Source of the DNA: an uncultured Eubacterium sp.
Lineage (GTDB): Bacteria > Bacillota > Clostridia > Lachnospirales > Lachnospiraceae
Assembly: GCA_910585745.1 (NCBI GenBank)
Contig: CAJUFM010000058.1
Location: 1 to 20,813, forward strand
Direction of reading: 5' to 3'
DNA: 20,813 bases
Shown here: positions 1 to 7,106 of the stretch, piece by piece
Layout of the letters: the number at the start of each line of letters is the position of its first letter
Numbering within the stretch: the first letter of the stretch is position 1
Notes under the pieces: generated by a model
Databases searched by the model: none
What the model saw: only the letters and a program-made list of their open reading frames with translations
Told to the model about the DNA's origin: nothing
Program-made: the position numbers and the translations under genes

Positions 1-55
1 GGTGAACAAAATTGCCGCCGATAAATCCGGCTCCACCTGTTACTAATATTTTCAT
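1..55 (-). CDS. rfbB: dTDP-glucose 4,6-dehydratase, N-terminal fragment (runs off window)
   Basis: Only the first 18 codons are inside the window. They read MKILVTGGAGFIGGNFVH, the Rossmann-fold NAD-binding start (TGGAGFIG, the GxxGxxG motif) of the extended short-chain dehydrogenase family. The GGNFVH continuation is characteristic of RmlB/RfbB rather than of UDP-glucose 4-epimerases, which usually read GSHL or GSNL. The family dehydrates dTDP-glucose to dTDP-4-keto-6-deoxyglucose in rhamnose and other deoxysugar synthesis in the cytoplasm. A GGAGGA ribosome binding site (61-66 on this strand) precedes the ATG. The gene starts 30 bases after the MerR-methyltransferase gene with no clear terminator between them, so read-through is possible. 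Specific assignment rests on a short stretch and another NAD-dependent epimerase/dehydratase cannot be excluded. Confidence 0.7.
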   Translation of the reverse strand, partial: MKILVTGGAGFIGGNFVH

Positions 56-85
56 CTTAATCCTCCATTCCAAAGCGACAAAAGC

Positions 86-1288
86 TTATTTTTCCTTCTT
101 TGTTGAACCCGCGATAAACAGCCCTGCCTGTTTTGTGATGCGAATATAGCCCTTCTTCTTTAGCTTTCCCTTTAAGAAGGCCTTAAATTCATCGTATTCT
201 GTAACCAGGTATTCTCTCTGGTTTCCATGGCATGACATGATATAATCCGCCAGCAGATCGATGTCTGTCACACGGAGTTCATCGGGATATTCTCTCTTCT
301 CCACCCGGTCAAAACAGCGGGAAAGTATCGCCTCCCCATTTTCCAGACCAAAATTTTCATAGAGCCTGACTGCTGAAAGCCGGATCTTTGGATTGAATTC
401 CTTTACCAATTCCTCCACTTCCTGCATATGCCTCTCCCCATAGGTGGCACAGATAAAGGTTCCTCCCGGCCGTAAAGCCCTGGCGATGCCGGTGACAGCC
501 TTCTTTATATCCCGGAGATAGAACAAAAGAAAATTCGCCACCACAATATCATAGGCAGAAGCCGTGCTCCGGATATCACAGCAGTCCATTATGTCATAGG
601 CAAACTGCCCCGGACAGATTCCAGTCAGATTTTTTTTCGTGTCCTCCAGCATCCCTGGGGAAATATCCGTAAGAACAATCTGACATCCATCTGGGATCTT
701 TTTCGCATTTTCTTTCCAGAGCATACCGCTGCCACACCCCAGCTCCAGCACCTTCATTCCAGACGTCAGTTTCATTTGTTCGTAGATCCACGAAAACCAG
801 CTCTGGGGATTGCTGGAGCATCTTCTGTGCAATGTGATCCTTGCATCAATATTTTTCCCATTCTTGTATTGTTCCACCAAATCACCATCCATATTAATGA
901 TCCGGATCAATTTTGTGATTTCATCCCATTCCGGAACGTCATCCTCCGCAAACATTTCGGACACGTTCTGGATGGATTCTTCCACTGCCCTAAGATGTTC
1001 TATTTTTTTTCGTACCAGGGAGAGCTGCATCGCAAAAGACCGCTGCAGAAAATCCCTGTCACTCTCATTCAAAGAAAATTCCTGAATCTCTTCCAGGGAA
1101 AACCCCAGAAGTTTCAGGGTCAGGATCCTCTGTAACCTGGCAAATTCCTGCTTTCCATAATACCGGTAACCATTTTCGCTGATCTTTTCAGGCTGGATCA
1201 GGCCCTTTTTCTCATAATAATGAATCGTCCTCACGGTTACGTTTGCCCGCCTGGCAAACTCACCTGTGGAAAATAATTGTTCCGCCAC
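86..1288 (-). CDS. MerR-family regulator fused to a SAM-dependent methyltransferase
   Basis: 400 residues in two parts. Residues 1 to about 75 are a MerR winged-helix domain: the start LFSTGEFARRANVTVRTIHYY (shown in part) has the usual helix-turn-helix, followed by the wing NGYRYYG. A helical dimerisation segment follows to about residue 130. From about 150 to 290 lies a class I methyltransferase fold with motif I LELGCGSGMLW, an acidic end of strand 2 (LTDISPGML), and a C-terminal domain. The fusion suggests a regulator whose sensing or output part binds S-adenosylmethionine or methylates a small molecule; substrate unknown. The start codon is GTG; no in-frame ATG lies nearby and the MerR domain begins immediately. 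A 19-bp-spacer promoter lies just upstream, suggesting autoregulation. The architecture is certain, the ligand and target genes are not. Confidence 0.9.
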   Translation of the reverse strand: MAEQLFSTGEFARRANVTVRTIHYYEKKGLIQPEKISENGYRYYGKQEFARLQRILTLKLLGFSLEEIQEFSLNESDRDFLQRSFAMQLSLVRKKIEHLRAVEESIQNVSEMFAEDDVPEWDEITKLIRIINMDGDLVEQYKNGKNIDARITLHRRCSSNPQSWFSWIYEQMKLTSGMKVLELGCGSGMLWKENAKKIPDGCQIVLTDISPGMLEDTKKNLTGICPGQFAYDIMDCCDIRSTASAYDIVVANFLLFYLRDIKKAVTGIARALRPGGTFICATYGERHMQEVEELVKEFNPKIRLSAVRLYENFGLENGEAILSRCFDRVEKREYPDELRVTDIDLLADYIMSCHGNQREYLVTEYDEFKAFLKGKLKKKGYIRITKQAGLFIAGSTKKEK

Positions 1289-1332
1289 AGCATCCCCATC
1301 CTTGCACAGAGTACTTCTTCCATCTTTTTCTC

Positions 1333-1363
1333 ATTATAAACCACGACGTAAGGTAACAGTCAA
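1333..1363 (-). promoter_or_regulatory. MerR-type promoter with 19-bp spacer
   Basis: On the minus strand a TTGACT -35 (1358-1363) and a perfect TATAAT -10 (1333-1338) are separated by 19 bases. This over-long spacing is the hallmark of promoters activated by MerR proteins, which untwist the DNA between the two boxes. An imperfect dyad (ACC...GGT arms around TTACGTCGT) lies within the spacer where a MerR dimer would bind. The -35 box overlaps the ygiQ stop codon. It lies about 45 bases before the GTG start of the MerR-methyltransferase gene, so autoregulation is inferred. Confidence 0.6.
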
Positions 1364-3210
1364 TGCCTTTTTTTGCTTTTTTTGAATTTCCTGGGCGGAA
1401 TCAGGCATTTCTCTCCAAAACCGATCAGATCCTGCCGCCCTGCCCGGCACAATGCCTCTTTCACCAGTTCATAGTTTTCTGGACGTTTGTATTGGATCAG
1501 AGCGCGCTGCATCTCTTTCTCATGATGGGATCTGGGTACATAAATCTTTTTCATGGTCCGGGGATCCAGTCCCGTGTAATACATACAGGTTGAAATGGTG
1601 GCGGGAGTGGGGTAGAAATCCTGCACCTGCTCTGGTGTGTAGCCAAGATCTCTCACATATTCCGCCAGCCTTATGGCTTCCTTTAAGGTAGAACCAGGGT
1701 GGGAAGACATAAGATAGGGAACGGCATACTGCTGCTTTCCCGTGAGACGATTGACTCTGGCATATCGTTTTAAAAAAGCCTCATAGACCTGGTTTTCCGG
1801 CTTGCCCATCGCCTGGAGCACCACATCCGACACATGTTCTGGCGCCACCCGAAGCTGACCGCTGATGTGATGGCGGCACAGTTCCTTTAAAAAGGTGTCC
1901 TCTTTATCCGCCATTACATAGTCAAAACGGATTCCTGATCTCACAAACACTTTTTTTACTTTTGGAAGACTGCGGAGTTTTCGCAGAAGAGCCACATAAT
2001 CTTTATGGCTCACCTGCATATTAGGACAGGGTTTCGGAAAAAGGCATTGCTTTTTCACGCAGACGCCCTTTTTCATCTGTTTCTCGCAGGAAGGCTGCCG
2101 GAAATTCCCTGTGGGGCCTCCCACATCGTGAATATATCCCTTAAAACCTTTTTCCCGCGTCATCTTCTCTGCCTCTGCCAGAATGGATCCGTGGCTTCGG
2201 GCCTGGACAATACGTCCCTGGTGAAAAGTCAGGGCACAAAAATTGCAGCCGCCAAAACATCCCCGGCAGCTGGTCAGACTGAACCGGATCTCCTGGATCG
2301 CCGGAACCCCTCCAGCTTTCTCATAAGAGGGATGATAGGTTCCCACATAGGGATAAGCATATACATCATCTAATTCCTGGGTCGTCAGCGGCGCCGCCGG
2401 CGGATTCTGTACTACCAGTATTTTCCCAGGATACCTTTCCACCAATGGTCTTGCAGTAAAAGGATCGGTATTTTCATACTGTATCATGAAGCTCTCAGCA
2501 TATTTCCTCTTATCTTCGGAGATCTCTTCAAAGGAGGGAAGATACTGACTGTCATAAATATCTGCTCCCTCCCTGCTACGGTATACCGTTCCAGCCACAT
2601 AAGTGATATCCTTCACATCCATACCGCTGTCCAGTGCATCCGCAATCTCCAATATACTGTGTTCCCCCATACCATAAGAGATCAGGTCTGCCCCCGAATC
2701 CAGCAGAATGGAACGTTTCAGCTTGTCCGACCAGTAGTCATAATGTGCCATCCTGCGCAGGCTTGCCTCGATGCCGCCAAGGATCACCGGCGTCTTTTTA
2801 TAGGTTCGGCGGATCAGGTTGGAATATACAACCACCGCATAATCCGGGCGCTTTCCGGAAACTCCTCCCGGCGTATAGGCATCCTGCTTTCTTCTCTTCT
2901 TATTTACAGTATAATGGTTCACCATAGAATCCATATTCCCACTACTCACCAAAAAACCCAGCCTGGGTTCCCCAAGAACGGCAATGCTGGAATCATCCCG
3001 CCAATCTGGCTGGGAAATAATTCCAACCTTGTAGCCGTGGGCTTCCAGATGCCGGCTTATGATCGCCGTACCAAAGGAAGAGTGATCCACATAGGCATCC
3101 CCTGTGACATAGACGAAATCACACTGATCCCATCCTCTTTCTTCCATTTCTTTCCTGGAAACCGGCAAAAATTCTTGTTTTTGATTCTTCCTGTCCTTCG
3201 CCTCTGCCAT
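1360..3210 (-). CDS. YgiQ-family radical SAM protein
   Basis: 616 residues from the preferred start MAEAKDRK. The N-terminal portion is the UPF0313-type domain (FLPVSRKEMEERGWD, then VTGDAYVDHSSFGTAI), followed by the radical SAM core with the cluster motif CFGGCNFC (CxxxCxxC, about residues 318, 322 and 325). The DVGGPTGN and SGIRFDYV segments and the basic C-terminal tail are also typical of YgiQ. The family has no firmly established reaction. The frame stays open for another 29 codons to 3297, but those residues translate a palindromic repeat (3241-3301), and E. coli YgiQ-like proteins align from about FLPVSR. A GGGGA about 7 bases before the ATG at 3208-3210 supports the shorter start. 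Iron-sulfur binding at the three cysteines is known for the superfamily; the function is not predicted. Confidence 0.92.
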   Translation of the reverse strand: MAEAKDRKNQKQEFLPVSRKEMEERGWDQCDFVYVTGDAYVDHSSFGTAIISRHLEAHGYKVGIISQPDWRDDSSIAVLGEPRLGFLVSSGNMDSMVNHYTVNKKRRKQDAYTPGGVSGKRPDYAVVVYSNLIRRTYKKTPVILGGIEASLRRMAHYDYWSDKLKRSILLDSGADLISYGMGEHSILEIADALDSGMDVKDITYVAGTVYRSREGADIYDSQYLPSFEEISEDKRKYAESFMIQYENTDPFTARPLVERYPGKILVVQNPPAAPLTTQELDDVYAYPYVGTYHPSYEKAGGVPAIQEIRFSLTSCRGCFGGCNFCALTFHQGRIVQARSHGSILAEAEKMTREKGFKGYIHDVGGPTGNFRQPSCEKQMKKGVCVKKQCLFPKPCPNMQVSHKDYVALLRKLRSLPKVKKVFVRSGIRFDYVMADKEDTFLKELCRHHISGQLRVAPEHVSDVVLQAMGKPENQVYEAFLKRYARVNRLTGKQQYAVPYLMSSHPGSTLKEAIRLAEYVRDLGYTPEQVQDFYPTPATISTCMYYTGLDPRTMKKIYVPRSHHEKEMQRALIQYKRPENYELVKEALCRAGRQDLIGFGEKCLIPPRKFKKSKKRH

Positions 3211-3240
3211 ATCTTTTTCCCCGATCCGTTTCTCTTTCCA

Positions 3241-3301
3241 GGGTGTGTCTGAAAACTGCTTTCTGCGTGCAGAACGTAGGAATGAATTTTCAGACACGCC
3301 C
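3241..3301. repeat. Palindromic repeat element overlapping a false ygiQ start
   Basis: A 61-bp imperfect palindrome. The left arm GGGTGTGTCTGAAAA (3241-3255) pairs with TTTTCAGACACGCCC (3287-3301) with a single T-G wobble. A second inner palindrome TTCTGC-GT-GCAGAA sits at the centre. There is no T-tract next to the outer stem, so it is not a standard terminator. It has the look of a dispersed small palindromic element (REP/MITE class). Copy number elsewhere cannot be judged here. Confidence 0.65.
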
Positions 3302-3302
3302 T

Positions 3303-3338
3303 AATCAAAAAGGCCAGACAAATCCTCATCTGACCTTT
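3303..3338 (-). terminator. Rho-independent terminator of the FGGY kinase gene
   Basis: Read on the minus strand: a 10-bp stem AAAGGTCAGA / TCTGGCCTTT (one G-T wobble) with a 10-base loop, running straight into TTTTTGATT. It lies about 70 bases after the kinase stop codon. This is a standard intrinsic terminator. The plus-strand reading also ends in a weak T-rich stretch. Confidence 0.75.
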
Positions 3339-3346
3339 GTTATTAT

Positions 3347-3388
3347 AGCTTGACGGCGCGAATTTGACCCCTGTTTCGCCGTCAAGCT
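3347..3388. repeat. 12-bp inverted repeat after the kinase gene
   Basis: Perfect arms AGCTTGACGGCG (3347-3358) and CGCCGTCAAGCT (3377-3388) enclose an 18-base loop. It lies 21 bases beyond the kinase stop codon. On neither strand is it followed by a T-run, so it is not an obvious terminator by itself. It may protect the mRNA 3' end or be another dispersed palindrome. Confidence 0.6.
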
Positions 3389-3409
3389 AAGCTATTTAAC
3401 TATTATTAT

Positions 3410-5017
3410 TTACTGCAGATTTTCCACTGCTGCCCGCTCGATTGGCAGACCAGCTTTATATCTCGCTATAAATTCGTCAAAGCCTTTTACATCTGCTTCA
3501 TCCGGCGACATCTCCACGCCCTCATATCCGGCGAAAACCTTCTCTGCCAGATAATTGTCCAGCGTTTCCTCTTCACCCTTGTTCTTCATGAAGGATGCCA
3601 GAAGGGCAATTCCCCAGGCTCCACCTTCTCCAGCTGTCTCCATAACAGATACCGGCGCATTCATCGCTGCCGCCATGATCTTCTGGCCCACACCTTCGGT
3701 CTTAAAGAGACCGCCATGTCCCAGGATGCGGTCCAGCTTGACCCCCTCTTCCTTTAACAGGATATCCAGGCCGACCTTCAACGCACCCAGTGATGTAAAG
3801 AGGTTCACCCGCATAAAATTCGCCAGATTAAACTTACTGTCAGGGGTTCTCACGATCATCGGACGCCCCTGCTCAAATCCCGTGATGTGCTCACCAGAAA
3901 AATAGTTGTAAGCAAGCAGTCCGCCGCCGTCAGCGTCACCTTCCAGCGCCTTATTGTAAAGGGTTCCAAACAACTGGTCCATATCCGCTTTGATGCCAAA
4001 TGCCTCCGCAAATTCTTTGAATATATTAACCCAGGCATTCAGATCCGAGGTACAGTTGTTACAGTGAACCATTCCCACTGGCTCTCCAGTCGGCGTCGTC
4101 ACCAGATCAATCTCCTCGTACACCTTGGACAATGCTTTCTCCAACACGATCATAGCAAATACAGAGGTTCCGGCAGACACATTTCCGGTTCTCACTGCAA
4201 CACTGTTCGTAGCCGTCATGCCAGTTCCGGCATCTCCTTCTGGCGGACAGAGCGGAATTCCTGCCTGAAGATTTCCAGACACATCCAGAAGCCTGGCACC
4301 TTCTTCTGTCAGTGTTCCCGCCGCTTCTCCTGCCACGAGCACCTTCGGAAGAATATCCTCCAGTTTCCATGAAAATCCTTTGCCAGCTACCGTCTCATTA
4401 AATTTATGTATCATATCGCGGTCAAAATCTTTCGTATTGCTGTCAATAGGAAACATTCCCGATGCCTCCCCGATGCCCAACACCTTTTCTCCTGTCAGCT
4501 TCCAGTGGATATATCCGGCGAGAGTGGTCTGGAATACAATATCCTTAACATGATCCTCACCATTCAGTATCGCCTGATACAGATGGGAGATACTCCATCT
4601 CTGCGGGATGTTAAAGTTAAATAATTTAGTCAGCTTCTCCGATGCTTCCGCAGTAATGGTATTTCTCCATGTACGGAAGGGTACAAGCAGCTCACCTTTC
4701 TGGTCAAATGCCATATATCCGTGCATCATGGCACTAAAACCAATAGCCCCGATCTTTGTCAGAGTCACATCATACTGATCTTTTACTTCCTGAGCCATTT
4801 TTGTATAGCTGTCCTGAAGTCCGGTCCAGATATCTTCCAGTGTATAGGTCCAAATACCATTTTCCAGACGGTTTTCCCAGTCATGGCTTCCCGATGCGAT
4901 CGGTGCGTTGTCCTCACCCACCAGCACTGCTTTGATCCGGGTAGATCCAAATTCAATCCCCAGCGCAGTTTTTCCTGCTTCAATCGCTGCTTTTGCTTCT
5001 GTTTTCGCAATTCCCAT
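3410..5017 (-). CDS. FGGY-family carbohydrate kinase (ribulokinase/xylulokinase-like)
   Basis: 535 residues with the two actin-like ATPase domains of FGGY sugar kinases. The N-terminal phosphate loop reads GIEFGSTRIKAVLV. The centre carries PEGDAGTGMTATNSVAVRTG, in which the Asp of GDAG is the expected catalytic base. The adenosine motif region is HGGLFKTEGVGQKIMAAAMN, followed by GEGGAWGIALLA. The enzyme should phosphorylate a pentulose or related sugar with ATP in the cytoplasm; which sugar cannot be read from sequence, and no isomerase, epimerase or transporter is adjacent. The start chosen is the ATG at 5015-5017 because AGGAGG lies 9 bases upstream; the ATG four codons earlier touches that site and leaves no spacing. 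About 15 residues precede the usual family start. A consensus-like promoter and a terminator bracket it as a single-gene unit. Confidence 0.88.
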   Translation of the reverse strand: MGIAKTEAKAAIEAGKTALGIEFGSTRIKAVLVGEDNAPIASGSHDWENRLENGIWTYTLEDIWTGLQDSYTKMAQEVKDQYDVTLTKIGAIGFSAMMHGYMAFDQKGELLVPFRTWRNTITAEASEKLTKLFNFNIPQRWSISHLYQAILNGEDHVKDIVFQTTLAGYIHWKLTGEKVLGIGEASGMFPIDSNTKDFDRDMIHKFNETVAGKGFSWKLEDILPKVLVAGEAAGTLTEEGARLLDVSGNLQAGIPLCPPEGDAGTGMTATNSVAVRTGNVSAGTSVFAMIVLEKALSKVYEEIDLVTTPTGEPVGMVHCNNCTSDLNAWVNIFKEFAEAFGIKADMDQLFGTLYNKALEGDADGGGLLAYNYFSGEHITGFEQGRPMIVRTPDSKFNLANFMRVNLFTSLGALKVGLDILLKEEGVKLDRILGHGGLFKTEGVGQKIMAAAMNAPVSVMETAGEGGAWGIALLASFMKNKGEEETLDNYLAEKVFAGYEGVEMSPDEADVKGFDEFIARYKAGLPIERAAVENLQ

Positions 5018-5108
5018 GAAATACATCCTCCTAATCTCAACAAATGACCTGGCGGTCACTGTCAGTACTATATCTTTGGGGCATACCCTGCTCCTAGTAT
5101 CTTCATTT

Positions 5109-5137
5109 ATTATAGTACATTGTGTCCTATATTACAA
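5109..5137 (-). promoter_or_regulatory. Promoter for the FGGY kinase
   Basis: On the minus strand, TTGTAA (5132-5137) and a perfect TATAAT (5109-5114) are 17 bases apart, about 90 bases before the kinase start. Between promoter and start lies a small palindrome TGACC-TGGC-GGTCA (5045-5058), a possible operator. I see no convincing catabolite-response element. Confidence 0.6.
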
Positions 5138-5255
5138 TCCGAAAATCTACAAAATTATCTCCTGTGAAAGCAAAGCGAGTGCATAAAAATACACCATGCC
5201 TGCATTGAAATATTCTCATATATCTGGTGCTGCCGCCGAAAGCAGTATGTCAAGT

Positions 5256-7106
5256 TCAGTGTGAAATTATCTCATCCAGAAAACGGGACGGATCTACATC
5301 CTTCTGAAACCGCCGATGGCTGCAGGAAATAAGAAGATGATCCCTCGCTCTGGTCATCGCCACATACATTAGGCGCCGCTCCTCCTCAACATGTCCCCCA
5401 TCGACGGCCTTCTGGTATGGCACGATCCCTTCATTCACATCGGGGATGAAAACCACATCAAATTCCAGTCCTTTGGAACCATGCATAGTCATAAGTGATA
5501 CCCCATGTCTTTCTTCCTCCGGCTCAGATCTTCCGCCAGACCGCTTTTGGCGCTCTTCCAGCTGCCGCCCATATTCCTCAATATGGGCAAACCACTCCTC
5601 TACTGTCTCATAACCAGCAGCATCCTCTTTGAGTTCATCCAGGATCTCTTCCCAATCTTTGGGATTTACTCCCCGCTCCACCGCATATTCACTGAGGAAT
5701 TCCTGATATCCTACACTGTGATACAGATAATCTATAGCACTGTAGGGCGTCATCTGCTTCATGGCAAACAGGTCGTTTTGGAGCGTATTGATGCGCTCAC
5801 ACATATAGGGTTTGTCACGGTAATATTCATACAGGCCCGCAAAAGAAATGGATTCGTTATCAAATGCTGCCCGGCTCAGATATCGTCTTGGGCGGTTGGC
5901 AATCTTTAAAAATGCCCCTCTGGAACGGTCTCCTTGTGCCAGCTGCAGATAGGTAATGACGTCCTTTGCCACCCAGTGCTCAAACAGATTCTGCACACTA
6001 TCTTTCATAATAAAAGGTATGTTGTATTCCATAAATTTCCTGGAAAATACATTCATTTGTCTGGCAGTGCGAAACAAAACTGCAATCTCATCTACTTCCG
6101 TTCCTGACCGGATGTATTTCTGGATCTTCTCCGTTATCCCCTGTGTCTGGGCTGTCATATCGGGGTAGCGGGTGACGTGTACCCGGTCTCCCTTCCCCTT
6201 ATGTGCTTTTAATTTTTTAGTATAACGCTTTTGGTTGTTAGCGATCAGCGTAGAAGCCGCTGTCAAAATCTGACTGGTACAACGGTAGTTTCCACCCACA
6301 GTCACCTTCTTTAACTCTTTAAATTCTTTGGGAAAGGCAAGCATGATATCCGGCCTCGCTCCCCGGAAACCATAAATTGACTGGTCGTCATCTCCTACAA
6401 TAAAAAGATTGTTTTCCGGCATTGCCAACAGCTTGATATTGGCATACTGGAGCCGGTTGATATCCTGGAATTCGTCAACCAGTATGTAGCGGAACCGTTT
6501 CTGCCAGTTCTGTAGTATGTCGGATCTCGCCTGAAACAGCTCGTAGGTATACATCACCATATCATCAAAATCCAGACAATGGTTTTTCTGCACCCGGCTC
6601 TGGTATCCACAGTAAATCTGCCGAAAAATCTCTTCAGGGCAGAGGGCGGAATAATAGTGTTCAATATCCGTCCCCTCTCCCTTGATCCGGCTGATCTCCT
6701 TCTCAATTTCCTCCAAGAACTCTTTTTTATCCTCGATATCATCATACTCTGTCTCCAGAAGCGCCTCTTCCATGAAACGATACTTCAGCCTCGGAGAAAG
6801 TATATCCTTTGCTGTATAACCGTAGGCGGCTTTCAGTACTTGAAAAAACAGGGAATGAAAGGTCCCAAAGCGCACAGGCAGATGTCTGCCCCCGGTGGTT
6901 TTTTCAAACCGTTCCCGCATCTCCAGGGATGCAGCCTTTGAAAATGTCACCACCAGGATCTGTGCGGGATTCACCCCCTGTTTTTCGATCAGATATTTTA
7001 CCCGGTGAGTGATCACCGTAGTCTTTCCCGCCCCCGGGCCGGCGAGGACCATCATAGGGCCGTCACCGTGCTCCACCGCTTTTTTCTGTTCCTCACTGAG
7101 CTCCAT
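5256..7106 (-). CDS. UvrD/PcrA-like superfamily 1 DNA helicase
   Basis: 616 residues with the SF1A helicase motifs in order: motif I AGPGAGKTT (22-30), Ia TFSKAASLEM (about 54-63), FGTFHSLFF (about 80-88), motif II VDEFQD (210-215), motif III GDDDQSIYGFRGA (238-250), IV GGNYRCT, V TMHGSKGLEFDVVFIP, and VI EERRLMYVAMTRARDHLL near the C-terminus. The family unwinds DNA 3' to 5' with ATP during repair or replication restart. At 616 residues it is roughly 100 shorter than typical PcrA/UvrD and ends soon after motif VI, so it lacks the C-terminal tail that PcrA uses to bind RNA polymerase. It is therefore probably an accessory helicase. Its ATG lies inside the end of gltX (14-base overlap), indicating translational coupling. 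No clear terminator follows. Confidence 0.92.
   Translation of the reverse strand: MELSEEQKKAVEHGDGPMMVLAGPGAGKTTVITHRVKYLIEKQGVNPAQILVVTFSKAASLEMRERFEKTTGGRHLPVRFGTFHSLFFQVLKAAYGYTAKDILSPRLKYRFMEEALLETEYDDIEDKKEFLEEIEKEISRIKGEGTDIEHYYSALCPEEIFRQIYCGYQSRVQKNHCLDFDDMVMYTYELFQARSDILQNWQKRFRYILVDEFQDINRLQYANIKLLAMPENNLFIVGDDDQSIYGFRGARPDIMLAFPKEFKELKKVTVGGNYRCTSQILTAASTLIANNQKRYTKKLKAHKGKGDRVHVTRYPDMTAQTQGITEKIQKYIRSGTEVDEIAVLFRTARQMNVFSRKFMEYNIPFIMKDSVQNLFEHWVAKDVITYLQLAQGDRSRGAFLKIANRPRRYLSRAAFDNESISFAGLYEYYRDKPYMCERINTLQNDLFAMKQMTPYSAIDYLYHSVGYQEFLSEYAVERGVNPKDWEEILDELKEDAAGYETVEEWFAHIEEYGRQLEERQKRSGGRSEPEEERHGVSLMTMHGSKGLEFDVVFIPDVNEGIVPYQKAVDGGHVEEERRLMYVAMTRARDHLLISCSHRRFQKDVDPSRFLDEIISH

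Noticed and set aside
2659..3252. 197-codon open frame on the plus strand opposite ygiQ
   Set aside because: It is a shadow of the radical SAM gene with no start signal or domain.
5018..5160. Catabolite-response element before the sugar kinase
   Set aside because: No stretch matched the expected consensus well; only a short TGACC/GGTCA dyad is present.
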